Below are positions 50,604-61,902 of a stretch of 64,000 bases of DNA, piece after piece. The notes beneath the pieces were generated by a model. It was given only the letters and a program-made list of their open reading frames with translations, was not told the DNA's origin and ran no database searches. The DNA is taken from positions 911,583 to 975,582 of the forward strand of contig NW_020311999.1 of assembly GCF_003144115.1 (NCBI RefSeq), read 5' to 3'. The position numbers and the translations under genes are program-made. How positions within the stretch are numbered: position 1 is the first letter of the stretch; every line of letters starts with the position of its first letter. The stretch comes from Tilletiopsis washingtonensis (taxonomy: Eukaryota; Basidiomycota; Exobasidiomycetes; Entylomatales).

Positions 50604-53237
50604 ATGGCCAAGAAGCGATCAGGCGGCTCCGCCGATGCGCCGCGCGCCCGCCACGCGGCCGAGCAGACGGACCCGCGCTTCGCCCGCCTGCACACGGACC
50701 CGCGCTTCCTGCGGCCCAAGGCGCACGAGGCCAAGGCCGTGCTCGACGAGCGCTTCGCCTCGCTGCTCGACGACAGCGCGCCAAGGAAGGCAGCCGCGCG
50801 GCCCCGGCAGCGCCAGGTCGACCAGTATGGCCGGCCGCGCGTCGAGGCGCAGGACGCGTCGGAGATGCGCCGCCTCTACCGCCTGGCGGGCGAGGGCGAG
50901 GGCGAGCAGTCGCAGGACTCTGACGACTCGGCCAGCAGCAGCGAAAGCGAAGCACCGCAGGGTGCCATCGACTATGCTCGCGGCGAAGGGCTGCTCGAGA
51001 GCAGCGGCGGCGAGAGCTCTGATGAGGAGGGCGATCACGAGGACGCCCGCTCGGAAGCATCCGACGACGCCTCCTCGGCGGACGACTACGATGGCGTGCT
51101 GCTGGGCCGGGCGGACGTCAGGAGGCGCGAGAAGAAGCGCCAGGCGCGCGAGGGAACGCCAAGCAGCGGATCTGAGGACGGCTCCGTTGCTGCTGCCGAG
51201 GCAGCGGCCTCTGAAGATCTTGACGAGGCCGCTTTGGCGGAGCTCGATGCGCAAGCAGCGGCCAATCTTCGGGCTGCAAGCACGGCTGGCCCGAGCTCTA
51301 GCAAGGGTGCCTCTGCAGTGCCGCGAGCAGACGCACAAGTCCTCCGCGGAGACGCGACTGCTCGTCTGGCGATGGTCAATCTCGACTGGGACCACGTGCG
51401 CGCTGTCGACCTGCTCGTCATGCTGTCCTCTCTCGTCTCACCGTCAGCAACACGCCTGCCCGGCCATGCCGCGGCGGAGCGGCACTCAGCCTCGTCTGCG
51501 GTCAAGGGCCATGTGCACAGCGTGCGCATCTATCCTTCGGAGTTCGGACGCGAGCGCATGGAGCGCGAGAATCGCGAGGGGCCTCCGCGCGAGATCTTCA
51601 AGCGCGACGATGCTGCTCAGGGCTCGTCGAAGAAGCGCAGCAAGTCGCGCAGCAAGAAACGCAGTGGCGCCGAAGACGAGGAGGAGGCGGAAGATGTCTT
51701 TGAGGTGGATGAGGGAGGCGAATTCGACGAGGAGATGCTGCGCAGATACCAGCTGGAGCGTTTGCGGTGAGTCTGACGAACTGCCTGCGTCTTCACCCGC
51801 TCACCATCTGCTCTTGCAGGTATTACTATGCCATCGCGACGTTCGACAGCGCCGCAACCGCCCAGCACGTCTATGACGAGCTGGACGGCACGGAGATGGA
51901 GCGGACTGCCAACGTCTTTGATCTGCGCTTCGTGCCGGACGAGATGGACTTTCCAGCCACGCAGGGTGGCGAGGAGGGCTGGCGCGACGAAGCACGCGAG
52001 GGCGAGGAGGTCGGCACGTACCGTGGCGTCGACTTCCGCACTGACGTGAGTGTGGCCCGTCTGGCCCGAGTTGTCAACTGCTGACAGCACCTCCCATCAG
52101 GCGCTGCGGCACTCCAAGGTCAAGCTCACGTGGGATGCCGACGACTCCGCCCGCCAAAAGGTCACGCGGGCTGTGAACCGCGATCTCTCGAAGTCGCAGC
52201 TGCGTGACGACGACTTCCGGGCCTACCTCGCCTCTGCGAGCGAGGACGAGGCCGAACAGCCGGATGACGAGCAGGAGGCTGCACGCTTTCGCGCGCTGAT
52301 GGGTCTCGACGGCACCGACGGGCCCGCAGCCGGCAAGCGCAAGGGGCGCAGCGCTGCGTTCGAGGATGCGCGAGAGGCTCCCGAGGAGGGCGACATGCAG
52401 ATCACCTTTCTGCCCGGCCTGTCGGAGGCTGCAGCTCGCAAGGCCTCAGGCAAGGCCCAGAGCACCGGCGACGAGACGACAATCGAGAAGTACCGCCGCA
52501 AGCAGAAGGAGAAGAAGCTCAAGCGCGCCAAAGATGCCCCGGCAGAGGCCGAAGAGGCAAGCGAGGGCGTGCAAGAAGGGCCTTCTGCCGGGCCGTCTGC
52601 GGCGGGCTTCGACGACCCCTTCTTCGCGGGCGGCGACGACGACGAAGACTTTGCTGCCGCGCTCGATGCTGAGCTGGGCGAGCGGCCCGCCAAGAAGGAG
52701 AAACAGAAGAAAAGGAAGGAAAAGAAGGAGCAAGCGCAGACGCCCGAGGAGCAGGCAGAAGCAGCCCGTGCCCAGGCTGAGCTGGAGCTCATGGTCGACT
52801 CCGACAGCGACGGAGGCCGTGGACACTTCGACATGAAGGAGATCCTGCGAGCCGAGCGGGGCGCAGACAAGAAGCGCGGCGCCCGCGGCAAGAAGGTCCG
52901 CAAGGAGCGCGATGCGCCCACGCAGGTCCAGGACGGCTTCAGCCTCGACGTGGCCGACTCGCGCTTCGCCCCCGTCTTCGAGGACCATCGCTTTGCGCTC
53001 GACCCAAGCCATCCGAGCTTCATCAAGACGAAGAACATGGACAAGCTGCTCGCGGAGCGGCGCCGCCGCCAAGATGCGAGCGCAGCTCCTGTTGAGCCGA
53101 GCAGTGCCACTAGCGCAGATGCTGGGCCGTCTGGCAGGTCTGAGCTCGCTGCGCTGGTCAAGTCTGTGAAGAAGCGCGGGCCTTCGGGTCGCGGAGGGCG
53201 CGGCGACTCTGCCAAGCGCCAGAAGCCTGCAGCCTGA
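50604..53237 (+). CDS. ESF1: Pre-rRNA-processing protein Esf1
   Basis: Esf1 is a nucleolar factor of 18S rRNA production. Exon 1 starts MAKKRSGGSADAPRARHAAE and has TDPRFARLHTDPRFLRPK, a family start. It then has acidic Ser/Glu runs and the RRM-like part TARLAMVNLDWDHVRAVDLL and VHSVRIYPSEFGRERM. After an intron comes YYYAIATFDSAATAQHVYDE and FDLRFVPDEMDF. Exon 3 starts ALRHSKVKLTWDADD and carries lysine/acidic repeats. The NUC153 motif is DSRFAPVFEDHRFALDPSHP followed by FIKTKNMDKLLAERRRR. The end is GDSAKRQKPAA-stop. About 840 residues, as expected. It is tail to tail with the PP2C gene, 74 bp apart. Confidence 0.95.
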
Positions 53238-53311
53238 GCTCGTGCACGCCGCAAAGGACCCTCGGGCGGACAGCCCACTCCTGCTCTCTCTAGGTATGTA
53301 TTGCCGTCGCC

Positions 53312-55005
53312 TCACCTCCGCTGCTCGCGGAACACGTCCGTCTTGCTCTTGCGGTACTCGCGCTGCGCAAGTGTCGTGTCCTCCCCCTGTGTCTGCCCCC
53401 AGCCCTTCAGTGGAATGACGAGCACTGTCCCGTTGTCTTCGCTGCGAGAGTGTGAGCCGGTGTGCGACAGGACTGCCCGACTGACAGAAGCCACTCACGC
53501 CCCCAGCTCCTCGGCGAAGCTCAGCACGGCCTTGGCTGCATCGCTGGGGTGCGGCGCCCCGCGACAGAGGTCGACGATCTCCTGGTCGGACAGCTTCTCG
53601 CCAACGCCGTCGCTGTACGCAATGATGAAGGAGTAGTCCTCGCCCTTGAGCACCTGTGTGATGACTTCCGGCTCGGCTGTGACGCCTGCCTTCCTGCAGA
53701 GTGGGCACAGACTCAGCACCTGTCCGCAGCAGAACGCGGCGTGTCTCCACGCACTTGTACATCGAGTCGCCGAACGACCGCGTGTTCGCCAGTGCGCCCA
53801 TCCAGCGGGCCTCGCCGAACGAGTCGGTGACCATGCCGGCGCCGAGCTTGCGCAGGCGGTCCGCCTCGCCCCGGTCGTCGGGATGGTGGTACTGCGATGG
53901 AGTCAGGCGCGGCGCTTGGCTCGCGCAGCATGCTCACTCACGTTCGTGAGCGGGATGGCACGTCCGTCCGAGCGAGCGCAGAGCAGCAGGCGCGTGTCTC
54001 TGCGGCAGGTCAGGCATGCGAGCTAGACGTCGCGGCCGGGCTACGCACCCGACTTGAGCCGTCGTCACGCTCAGCAGGGCGCTGCTGTACCACGGCTGCG
54101 TGGGGCTGTCCAGCGAGTGCAAGAGGCACACTGACGCAGTGGAGCCGCCGCTTTGCAGCGCTTCAGTGATCTGCACCTCACGATCGGCCTGCGCAGACGG
54201 AGTCAGCGGTCGTCTCGGTGCTTGCGAGGTAGCGTGCGCACCAGTAGCCAGGCGAGTGTGCATCTCTCGGCGAGCGTCATGTCTGTGACGCCTTCTGGCG
54301 GGTCCTGCGCAACGAGGTCGGCCGAGGCGTCCTCTGCTGGCGTCTCGCGCTTCTGTCCTGCTCTGACGGGCTTGAGTTCCTCCTGCCGGACCCAGCGCTC
54401 CAGCGCACCGCCTGTGAAGCGGCGAAAGTAGCCACCAAGGCTGCGCGTATGTTGCACTGCTCGCACGCAGATGTGAGAGGCGCTCGAGCCCTACGCCAGC
54501 GAGGGCGACGCACCTATGGCAGTGGCCAGCCGCGCATCTACGCTCTCGAACGTGGCATGCAGAGTGTCGCGAAGATGCGCAGACACAGCTCGTCCACCGT
54601 GCCTGCGCGAGTCAGGAGGCTGTGCGCAGACGCAGGCCCGGGAGAGACTCACCCGTCGTAGCAGGCGAACCACACCACCTGTCCGTCGTCCTCCGTCTCG
54701 GGCTCAGGGTGCCAGCGCTCGGCGGCCTGCTTCACAATGCGGCTCCAGCTTGCGCGCAAACTGGCACGCAGCTCCGATGGCGGCACGAGGACGCAGGCGG
54801 CGGTCCAGGTGTCCTCCTGATACTCGCGGTTGCCTCGAGACGTGGCCAGCCCGAAGACCGAGCCGGCGCGCAGCGGGACGCGGGCGACGCCCGACGGCGT
54901 GGGCACGCGCAGATACGTCCGGTACTCGCGCAGCGGCGCAGACCTCGAAGCGCGCCGCGCCGTTGGAGGAGCGGCGCGGCGCACGCAGCTGGGCCCTGCG
55001 AGCAT
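53312..55005 (-). CDS. PP2C-type protein phosphatase, Ptc6-like
   Basis: A metal-dependent Ser/Thr phosphatase with about eight exons. All PP2C motifs can be read across introns: SVFGLATSRGNREYQEDTW, then DGHGG split by an intron, SGGSTASVCLLHS, TTAQVGDTRLLLC, MGALANTRSFGDSMYK, SFIIAYSDGVGEKLSDQEIV and EDNGTVLVIPLKGWG. The basic N-terminus (CVRRAAPPTARRASR) could target mitochondria, as for yeast Ptc6, which acts on pyruvate dehydrogenase. The stop is at 53312 (KTDVFREQRR-stop). The start at 55005 is the first ATG of the open exon; an upstream exon cannot be excluded. The exact family member is uncertain; the catalytic class is not. Confidence 0.88.
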
Positions 55006-56383
55006 GCCGTCGGGGGGAAGTGGTGGGATGGAGCACGAAGGCAGGCTGCATTTCCGCGCGAGCCGCCGGCCCGGCGCGGAGCAGCTGCCGCCGCGGCCTT
55101 GGCGCGCGCGCGTGTGTACCGGCCGAGAGATGCGCGCGGCGCGGCGCGCGCCTGCTGCACCTCAGCCTGCGGCGCGCGCCGTGCGTCCCGCACCGCTGCT
55201 GCACCTGGGGCACGGCTCGCAGCGCTCCTGGCTCTTCCCGTCGGGCCCGGCTCAACTCAACGACGCTGAGCTGCCAGACAGTGCACAGCGACGGCGCAGC
55301 TTGCCTCAATCAGTCTACCTCGCACCGCTGGGGTCCTTTGCCCTGCTGCTGGCCTCCCCCTGCCGACAATGGCGCAACTTGTCTGGGCGGCTCTCTCTGG
55401 GCGCTCTCTTGGGGGTGGGACACAACGCCGTGCACTGCTGCGCGCTGTGCCGGCCCGGCGTGAAGCTCGCATCGGCACAACACCCTCAAGGCGACCAAGG
55501 CGCACAGATTGTGTATCGCGGCGCGAGTGTCTGCAGGCCACTGCTGGCTCGCATCCGAGGATGACTGCCCGCACGCCGGCCTGCCAAGACGAGCAGTTCT
55601 GCCACGGCCTGCACAGTGGGACTGCAAGCTGCGCGGCATCCGCGCGTCAGCTCGTCGAAAAGTGGTGCGCGACAGCGAGGCGCGCAGAAAAGATCGCGCG
55701 TCCATGCGCAGGAGCGCGCATGTGCAGTAAATGCAGCTCCAGGGCACCGGCGCGTCAGTTTTCAGCCCTGTCTCAGCCAGCCGCCGCGTCCGCGCTTGCT
55801 CATTTGGCGGGTGGCAGCAGCAGAGACCTCAGCTACTGCGCGCAGCCGATGGGAGACATCAGCACAGCGTCAGGAGCAACATGCATAGCCAGCCCTGCTC
55901 ATGAGCGCCTTGCGGTCCCGGCAGGGCCCGACACCTGATCTGTAGACACTACGCACTCCAGTGACAGAGTTGCTGACTGGAGCCGTGGATGGCCCCTTTC
56001 GCTTGCGCTCTGGACAGGCTGATCGCCGAGCTGCTGTTCTAGAGAGTGGACAGCCGATGCAACAGACGTACGCTGCACTCGACGCTGCTATAAACGTCCG
56101 AAAGGCCTTGCTCTGGCGCGCAGACACTTGGGCGGCCGACATCTACCAAGCCCGCACGCTCGGGCACACAGCACAGGGGACACACGACGGCAGAGGTCAC
56201 AGAGCTATGCGCACAGCGTTGGCAGGCAGACCAGCAAGGCCAAGATGTCTAGCCTGCCTGGCAGGCAGACACGTAGGCAGCGGCGACGACGATGACGCCG
56301 AGGGATGCAGATAGATTGGGCAGGGTGGGCATAGATGAGGGATGAGGGAACGGGCGACACGACGGCAGCGAGGCACGCGTCGC
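55006..56383. other. Intergenic DNA between PP2C and GH47 genes
   Basis: About 1.4 kb upstream of the PP2C gene and downstream of the mannosidase. Open frames of 100-240 codons on both strands show no domain or convincing exon pattern. A TATAAA word lies at 56089-56094 on the + strand. No tRNA was found. Confidence 0.45.
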
Positions 56384-59216
56384 TCACTTGACGGCGGGCG
56401 CGCGCGAAAGGCCGCTGAACATGTTGCGCGCGACGCTGACGGGCATCTGCACCTGCTGCGCGAAGGCCGAAGCCGCCACCTGGAGGCCCTGGGTCAAAGT
56501 CACCAGGCTGCCGAGGCTGTCGAGCGACGGCACGCCCGCGTCGGGCTCCACAGTGTTGCCCAGGTTGCTCGCCTGGCCCGACAGCGGCTCGTACGGCCTG
56601 CGTTGGGGTGCGGACGGTTAGCCGGCACGCGCGAGGTGGAGGGCTGCGCACCACGCACCAGAAGTTCTGCACCTTGCCGAAGTCTGCGTTGGGCGCAGCG
56701 ATCTTGAACGGGTGGGCCTCCTGCTCGCCGCAGTGTCAGCACGGGCGGGACCAGCCAGACTGCTAGAACGTACCGTCGTGAAGACGTAGTCGTCGAGCGA
56801 GATGTGCCCGGGGTCGTCGAAGATGAGGTAGAGGTACTTGAACAGCTCGGCGAACATGCTGCGAGGGCGGTCAGGCTGAGGCCACGGCTGCGGCGGACTG
56901 CGGAGCGCTTACAAGCTGAGGAGATGGGGCGCGTCAGCGAGAGACTGTGCGTGCGGGCCAGCTTGACTCACGTCTGAGCCTCGTCGTACGACTGTGAGCT
57001 GACGTCGTTGACGTTGACGAGCCCGACCCAGCCAGTGCCGGAGTCAAGGTACTCCCTTGGGGCAGAGTCGTCAGGGCCAGCACTCGCGAGGGCACTGGGC
57101 CTGCTGAAGTGCTCACTTCATGTGCAGGAAGGCGTCCCACGCCATGTCGCGGAAGAGCTGCTGACCTGTGAGGCGCCAGCCGTAGAACAGGCTTTCGACA
57201 GTCTCGGGACGCTGAATGTAGCTAGAGAAGGGCCGGTTAGACAGCAGAATCTGCGTCGATGCGCAGAAGACTCACCCTGGCGAGCCCAAGAAGTAGCCAT
57301 GCTCATTGTCTGATCCCATGTGCTTTGTGAGCCACCGATGCGTGACCGTCCAAGACGAGAGGCACTCACAGAACTCGCGTCTGCCGGGCGACACGTACGT
57401 CCAGCCCTTGGCATTGCCCGCGGCGTCGAAGTAGCCGAAGCTCTCGGGTCCGATGCCGGTGGCCGTGCCGTTGTACGTGCGCCTGAAGGCAGCCCAGTGA
57501 GCTGCCTGTACAGCTGCGGCGCGGTGCGACACCAGGCTCACCAGTAGCTCTCGGCCATCTCGAGGCCGACCTGGATGTACTCTGGCTTGTTGAGCAGCGC
57601 GCCGCCCAGCGCCCAATTGCCGCCGGCAAAGGAGGCCAGATGAGACGAGACGTACACGGAGCCGTTGACGGGCTCGTAGTCCGACAGAAGGGTGAGGTTT
57701 GCCTATGGAGGGCGTCAGCGTGCCTCGCAGCTCGTGCTGCTGCGTATCATACGCACTACGCCAGTCTTCTGCACCAGGTGTGCGATCGACGAGTTGATCG
57801 CGGCATCCCAAGTGGCGACAAAGGAGCTGGAGCGGTCCAGGCCTCGCAGCTGCCCCCACTTGATCAGATACCTGGAAACGAGCGAGTAAGCAAGACAGCT
57901 GAGCAGCGCAGCCACGCCGCCACGCACTCCCAGAACGAGTCCGAGCCGCCGCCCCACGTGTAGTACGGAGCGCCGGACGTGCTCTCGTTGTAGGCGTCGA
58001 GGCTCTGCGCGAAGATGCCGGGGAAGGTGACGGGAGAGGCAATGATTGCGTCCACTGGGAGGCGGTTTAATAAGCATGAGCAGCAAGGCGGTGTGTGAGG
58101 TCTCTGCGGGCTCACTGGCTCCCTCTGTCAGGTTGAGGTAGGTGTTGTTGCCGGTGTATGCCGACAGCTCGCCCCACTCGAGGATGAGGGAGCCCGCCTC
58201 TGCAATGCCGACCTACGGTACGTTCAGCGAAGCCCATAGAGACAGACGCGTGCTGTCCTCACCGAGTCAGTCGTGTCCACGGGCGTGGAAAGGTTGAGGT
58301 TGAAGCGCTGCGACGGGTGATGAGCACTTGAAGGGACAGCTCATGAAGGGCCGCCGCTCACGTTGAAGGGCAGGCGATTGCCCTTGTACCAGGCCTTGGA
58401 AAGCCGATTTGCGAGCACGACGACCTGGTCGACCAGGAACTTCTCCTCGGCCTTTTCGCCATTCATCTGGTAGCTGCTCAGACTCACATCAGCGAGGCGG
58501 CCAGAAGGGTGAATCGCGAGACTCACGCAGACAGCATGCCGCCGATGTAGCTAGGCGCAACATGTCAGATGCCGCACCCATGAGCGAAGCAGCGGGGGCA
58601 GCTCACCGGATGGTGAGCTCAAAGACACTGATGTTGCCGGGCGCGTCGTCGCCTTCCGCCGTCTGCGTAAAGTCGATGGCCCTGACATGAGCAAGGGCGC
58701 GCTGATAGGCGTCCGAGTCGCCCAGGCCCATGACGAGCATGGTAGAGAGCGAGTCTGCGAGCCACGTCAGCTTCGCCGTGGTGCAGGGCCGCAGCGGGCG
58801 CTAACCGATGATCGTTCCTCCGAAGCCGGCGAGGATCGAGTCGTTCGAGCCGCCCTATGAGTCGCCCAGACCTCGTCTGAGCTTGTGTACGCTATGCCCA
58901 GTCATTTGAGCTCACCTTGGCGATCGGGTTCAGCTTGTCAGAGGGCGCGGCATACTCTGCCGTAATGTCAGCAGGCTCGTCGTCGAAGCAGCTCGTCGCA
59001 CGCACTCTCGTAATTGGCGTAGTTGTCGAGGAAGGCCGTCTTGATGGCCTCGCGCTTCTCGACGTCGGCCGTGAACGCAGCACGGCGAGCGAGCTCCCTG
59101 TGCTGAGCAGGCAGCTGGCCGAACCTCTGCTGCTGCACACCTCGGGCATGCACAGCGACTCCCAGAAGCGGGATGCACAGCAGCAGGAGACGCTCGAAGC
59201 AAGGGCGAAGGCGCAT
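56384..59216 (-). CDS. Class I alpha-1,2-mannosidase (glycoside hydrolase 47)
   Basis: A secretory-pathway or extracellular enzyme that trims alpha-1,2-linked mannose from N-glycans. The N-terminus MRLRPCFERLLLLCIPLLGV is a signal peptide or anchor. GH47 words, spread over about fourteen small exons, include EKREAIKTAFLDNYANYE, SILAGFGGTIIDSLSTMLVM, FELTIRYIGGMLSA, PVNGSVYVSSHLASFAGGNW, RPETVESLFYGWRLTGQQLF and FTTEAHPFKIA, where the Thr of TEAHP is the calcium ligand in the family. Several N-glycosylation sequons (NLT, NGS, NGT) are present. Start and signal sequence agree. The stop is at 56384 (SRAPAVK-stop). The fusion of exons was read by eye and some borders may be off by a few codons. 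Confidence 0.9.
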
Positions 59217-60740
59217 GACGAACGCTGTTGGGCAGAGGTGATGGTGTGGAATGAAGGTCGAGAGAGGCTAGGGGTCCGCGGCTGGGCAGCCCCGGCGCCG
59301 TTCGACTGCGCAGCTGGAGAGTACGGCTCGGTCCGCCTCCAGCAGGTGCACAGCCGTTCTCAGCCTGTGATCCTGCAGCTGGCTGTGGACCGCACGAGTG
59401 CCCGAGGGGTCGCATAGGGGCTGTGCCTCCCCTGAGGGCTCTGATCGAGGCGCGGCCGCGCGGCACGGCGGGACACGGCGGCCGCACGAGCGATGCTCGA
59501 GAGAGGGGCCTCCCGCGCTCGGAAGAAGCGAGACGGGCGATCAGGGGCCAGTGGAAGAAGCGCGTGTGGCCGTGCTTCGCGCCTCTCGCAGCACACCTGC
59601 TGGCCCGGGTGCCGCGACGCCGAGCATGCGCCAGCAGCTGCTGCAGCGGGGACTGGGAGCAGCTCCTCTCAAGGATCCTAGCCGTTCCTGTGCCGCCTGC
59701 TGCTGCTGATGGGCGAGGCGACGCCTTGCGCTTCAGCCGAGCATGACAGCCGCTACTCTGCCATGAGAGCGCGGCGCGCGTTGAGAGGGGGGACCGAGCG
59801 GGAGGCTTGTGCGCGCGCCCCGAGGCCTTCCTGCCGCTCGCTCCTCGAGCTACTCACCGCAGCCGAGCCGTGCACCACCGAGAGACGCCCAGCGCCTGGC
59901 CCAAAGATCTCGGCGCTCTCTGCTCGTACTGGAGCAGCGGGTCGGAAGCGGCGCAGCTGCGACATGGGTCGTGGCGGCATCGAAAGGGCTCACCCCAAGC
60001 GAAGCTTGGCGTGGGTCCGTCGTTCGTGCGTCTGCGAATGCTGCACACATGAGGCGCACCGAGGCGTACAGCAGTCGGTATCGGGGTCAGAGGGCGAGGT
60101 CGACGGCATGGCATTGGGCGGTGACGGTGAGACACCAAGCTGCCCGCAAGCTGCACCCCAAGTCAGGGGTCAGGTGTGCTGCTCGGAGCCAGCGTGGGAA
60201 CTGGTGGGCCAGGCGCGGTGTCGCGTTCCAGATTCTTGCACCTCGCCAAAGACGCCGTCACCGCAGCGCCCGCGTTGACTTGCTGCAGATGCGCAGCGTG
60301 GCTGCTCGGCCTTTGGACGTGTCGCTGAGCAGCGAGCTGGAGATGGAGAGCGTCGCAGCGCGGCGTGACGGCAACGGCGAAGGAGGGGGACGCTGGGCGC
60401 GGGGGTGGAGTGCTGCCGGCCATGACGTACTGCGCCTCGATCAGACGCGCAGCGGCGCACGGGGCGCAGGTTGCTCTTGCATGCTGCCGGCCGGCCGCGC
60501 GGGCCGCACCGCATGTGGTGCCGCGGCGCGCACGCGCGCGCGCAGCGGCTGTGCTTCGTGGCAGGCGGCACGGGCATAGGGTGTGCGTCTGCGCAGCGTT
60601 GGATGCACCCGCACCTGCCAGAGGGCCCTTCTCTTATCTCCACCACCTTCACCAGCAACGCCCGCAGTTCGTCCATCTTAGCGCCCGCCGCATCCTCGCC
60701 CATCATTACCAACATCCTCGCCCTCTTTGCCAAGGCCGAC
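59217..60740. promoter_or_regulatory. Upstream region of GH47 gene and BAP31-like gene
   Basis: About 1.5 kb between divergent starts. Overlapping chance frames are present on all strands; none has a recognisable domain. The last 130 bp before 60741 are rich in C, T and CCACC, as in other leaders of this window. Confidence 0.45.
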
Positions 60741-61709
60741 ATGACGGTGCGTGGCCCTGCACGTCGCCGCGTCGCTGGCACCTGACACCGCCTGCTGCCC
60801 TGCCCAGATCCACTACTCGCTCTGCTTCATGCTGCTCGTGGCCGAGATGCTCGTGTTCCTCGGCCTGTGAGTGTGCGCGTCGCGCGGCGCCGCACGGCGG
60901 CACGTAGCTCACCGCACGTCCCTGCAGCATCCTGCCGCTGCCGTTCAAGATGCGCCGCGCCGTCTTCTCCTTCTTCGCGACGAACCCCATCGTCGGCAAG
61001 GTCCTCTACGGCGTCAAGATCTCGATCATCTTCGTCTCGATTCTCTTCGTCGATGCGTGCCAGCGCCTCTTCAAGACGATGGCCGAGCGCCAGCAGGCCA
61101 AGGAGCAGCTGGGCGTGCGCGACACGGCGCACCACGACATGCTGCTGCGTCTCGCCTTTGCACAGTGAGTGTGCTGCACCTGCGCCGCAGGCAGGCCGAG
61201 CGTCGTCTGCGCTAGCCCGCTGCGTGACTTACACGTCCGTTTCCAGGCGCAACTGCTACCTGTGCGGCTTCTGCCTCTTCTGCTCGCTGTGAGTTGCACT
61301 GCCAGTCTCGGCGTGCCTGCCCTGGCTGATCCGTCGTGCCGCACCAGTATCCTCGCACGTACCTACGCTCTCATCTCGGAGCTGATCCAGGCCCAGGAGG
61401 AGCTGGGCAAGGCGCAGAAGGGCTCCGCCGGCAGCCAAGACGTTGGTGAGTAGCCGAGCGGTGCCGAAAGCAGAGTCGGCACGCACGCTGTCCTGCTTGG
61501 CCGGCGGTAGGCCGGGTATGCTGTTCGTCACTGACACGCGTGCCTCTCAGTGACGCTCAAGAAGCAGGTTGCCCAGCAGCAGGCCGGTAAGTTACGCGCA
61601 GCACGCCGCACCGAAACTGCGGCTTACCCTTACCGTAACAGAGTACAACCGCCTCGCCGACGAGCTTGCTCAGGCCAAGGGCCAGACCGCCAAGACCAAG
61701 AGCACGTAA
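60741..61709 (+). CDS. ER membrane protein of the BAP29/BAP31 (Yet) family
   Basis: Members act as ER cargo receptors and quality-control factors. The first coding exon is only ATGACG (60741-60746). It is followed by an 80-nt intron and IHYSLCFMLLVAEMLVFLGL, the first membrane helix. Then come LPLPFKMRRAVFSFFATNP, IVGKVLYGVKISIIFVSILF (second helix) and FVDACQRLFKTMAERQQAKE. A third helix is split by introns (RNCYLCGFCLFCSL then ILARTYALISELIQAQEELG), and the coiled tail ends KGQTAKTKST-stop. Seven short exons. About 180 residues, shorter than animal BAP31, close to yeast Yet1/Yet3. It is tail to tail with the CSC1-like gene. Confidence 0.88.
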
Positions 61710-61902
61710 CGCGAGCATGCGCTGCAGCTGCTGTGATCGACGATGCCTCCCTTGCGCGCGTGAACGGACACCCAAAAGCGATGGGGAGATTATCAGGATC
61801 AATTGAACACGCCGTGCATCACCCTCAGTCTGGCGTCGAGCAGCGCGGTAGGGGAATGGTAAGGGAGTCGTTATTCGTGGCTGAGGCGGGCTGTCTGCGC
61901 CA

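Noticed and set aside
55369-56314. Open frames of 117-189 codons between the PP2C and GH47 genes
   Set aside because: No recognisable motif, no clear exon structure and unconvincing codon use.
59709-60579. Overlapping open frames of 189-256 codons upstream of the BAP31-like gene
   Set aside because: Mutually overlapping in different frames and compositionally random.
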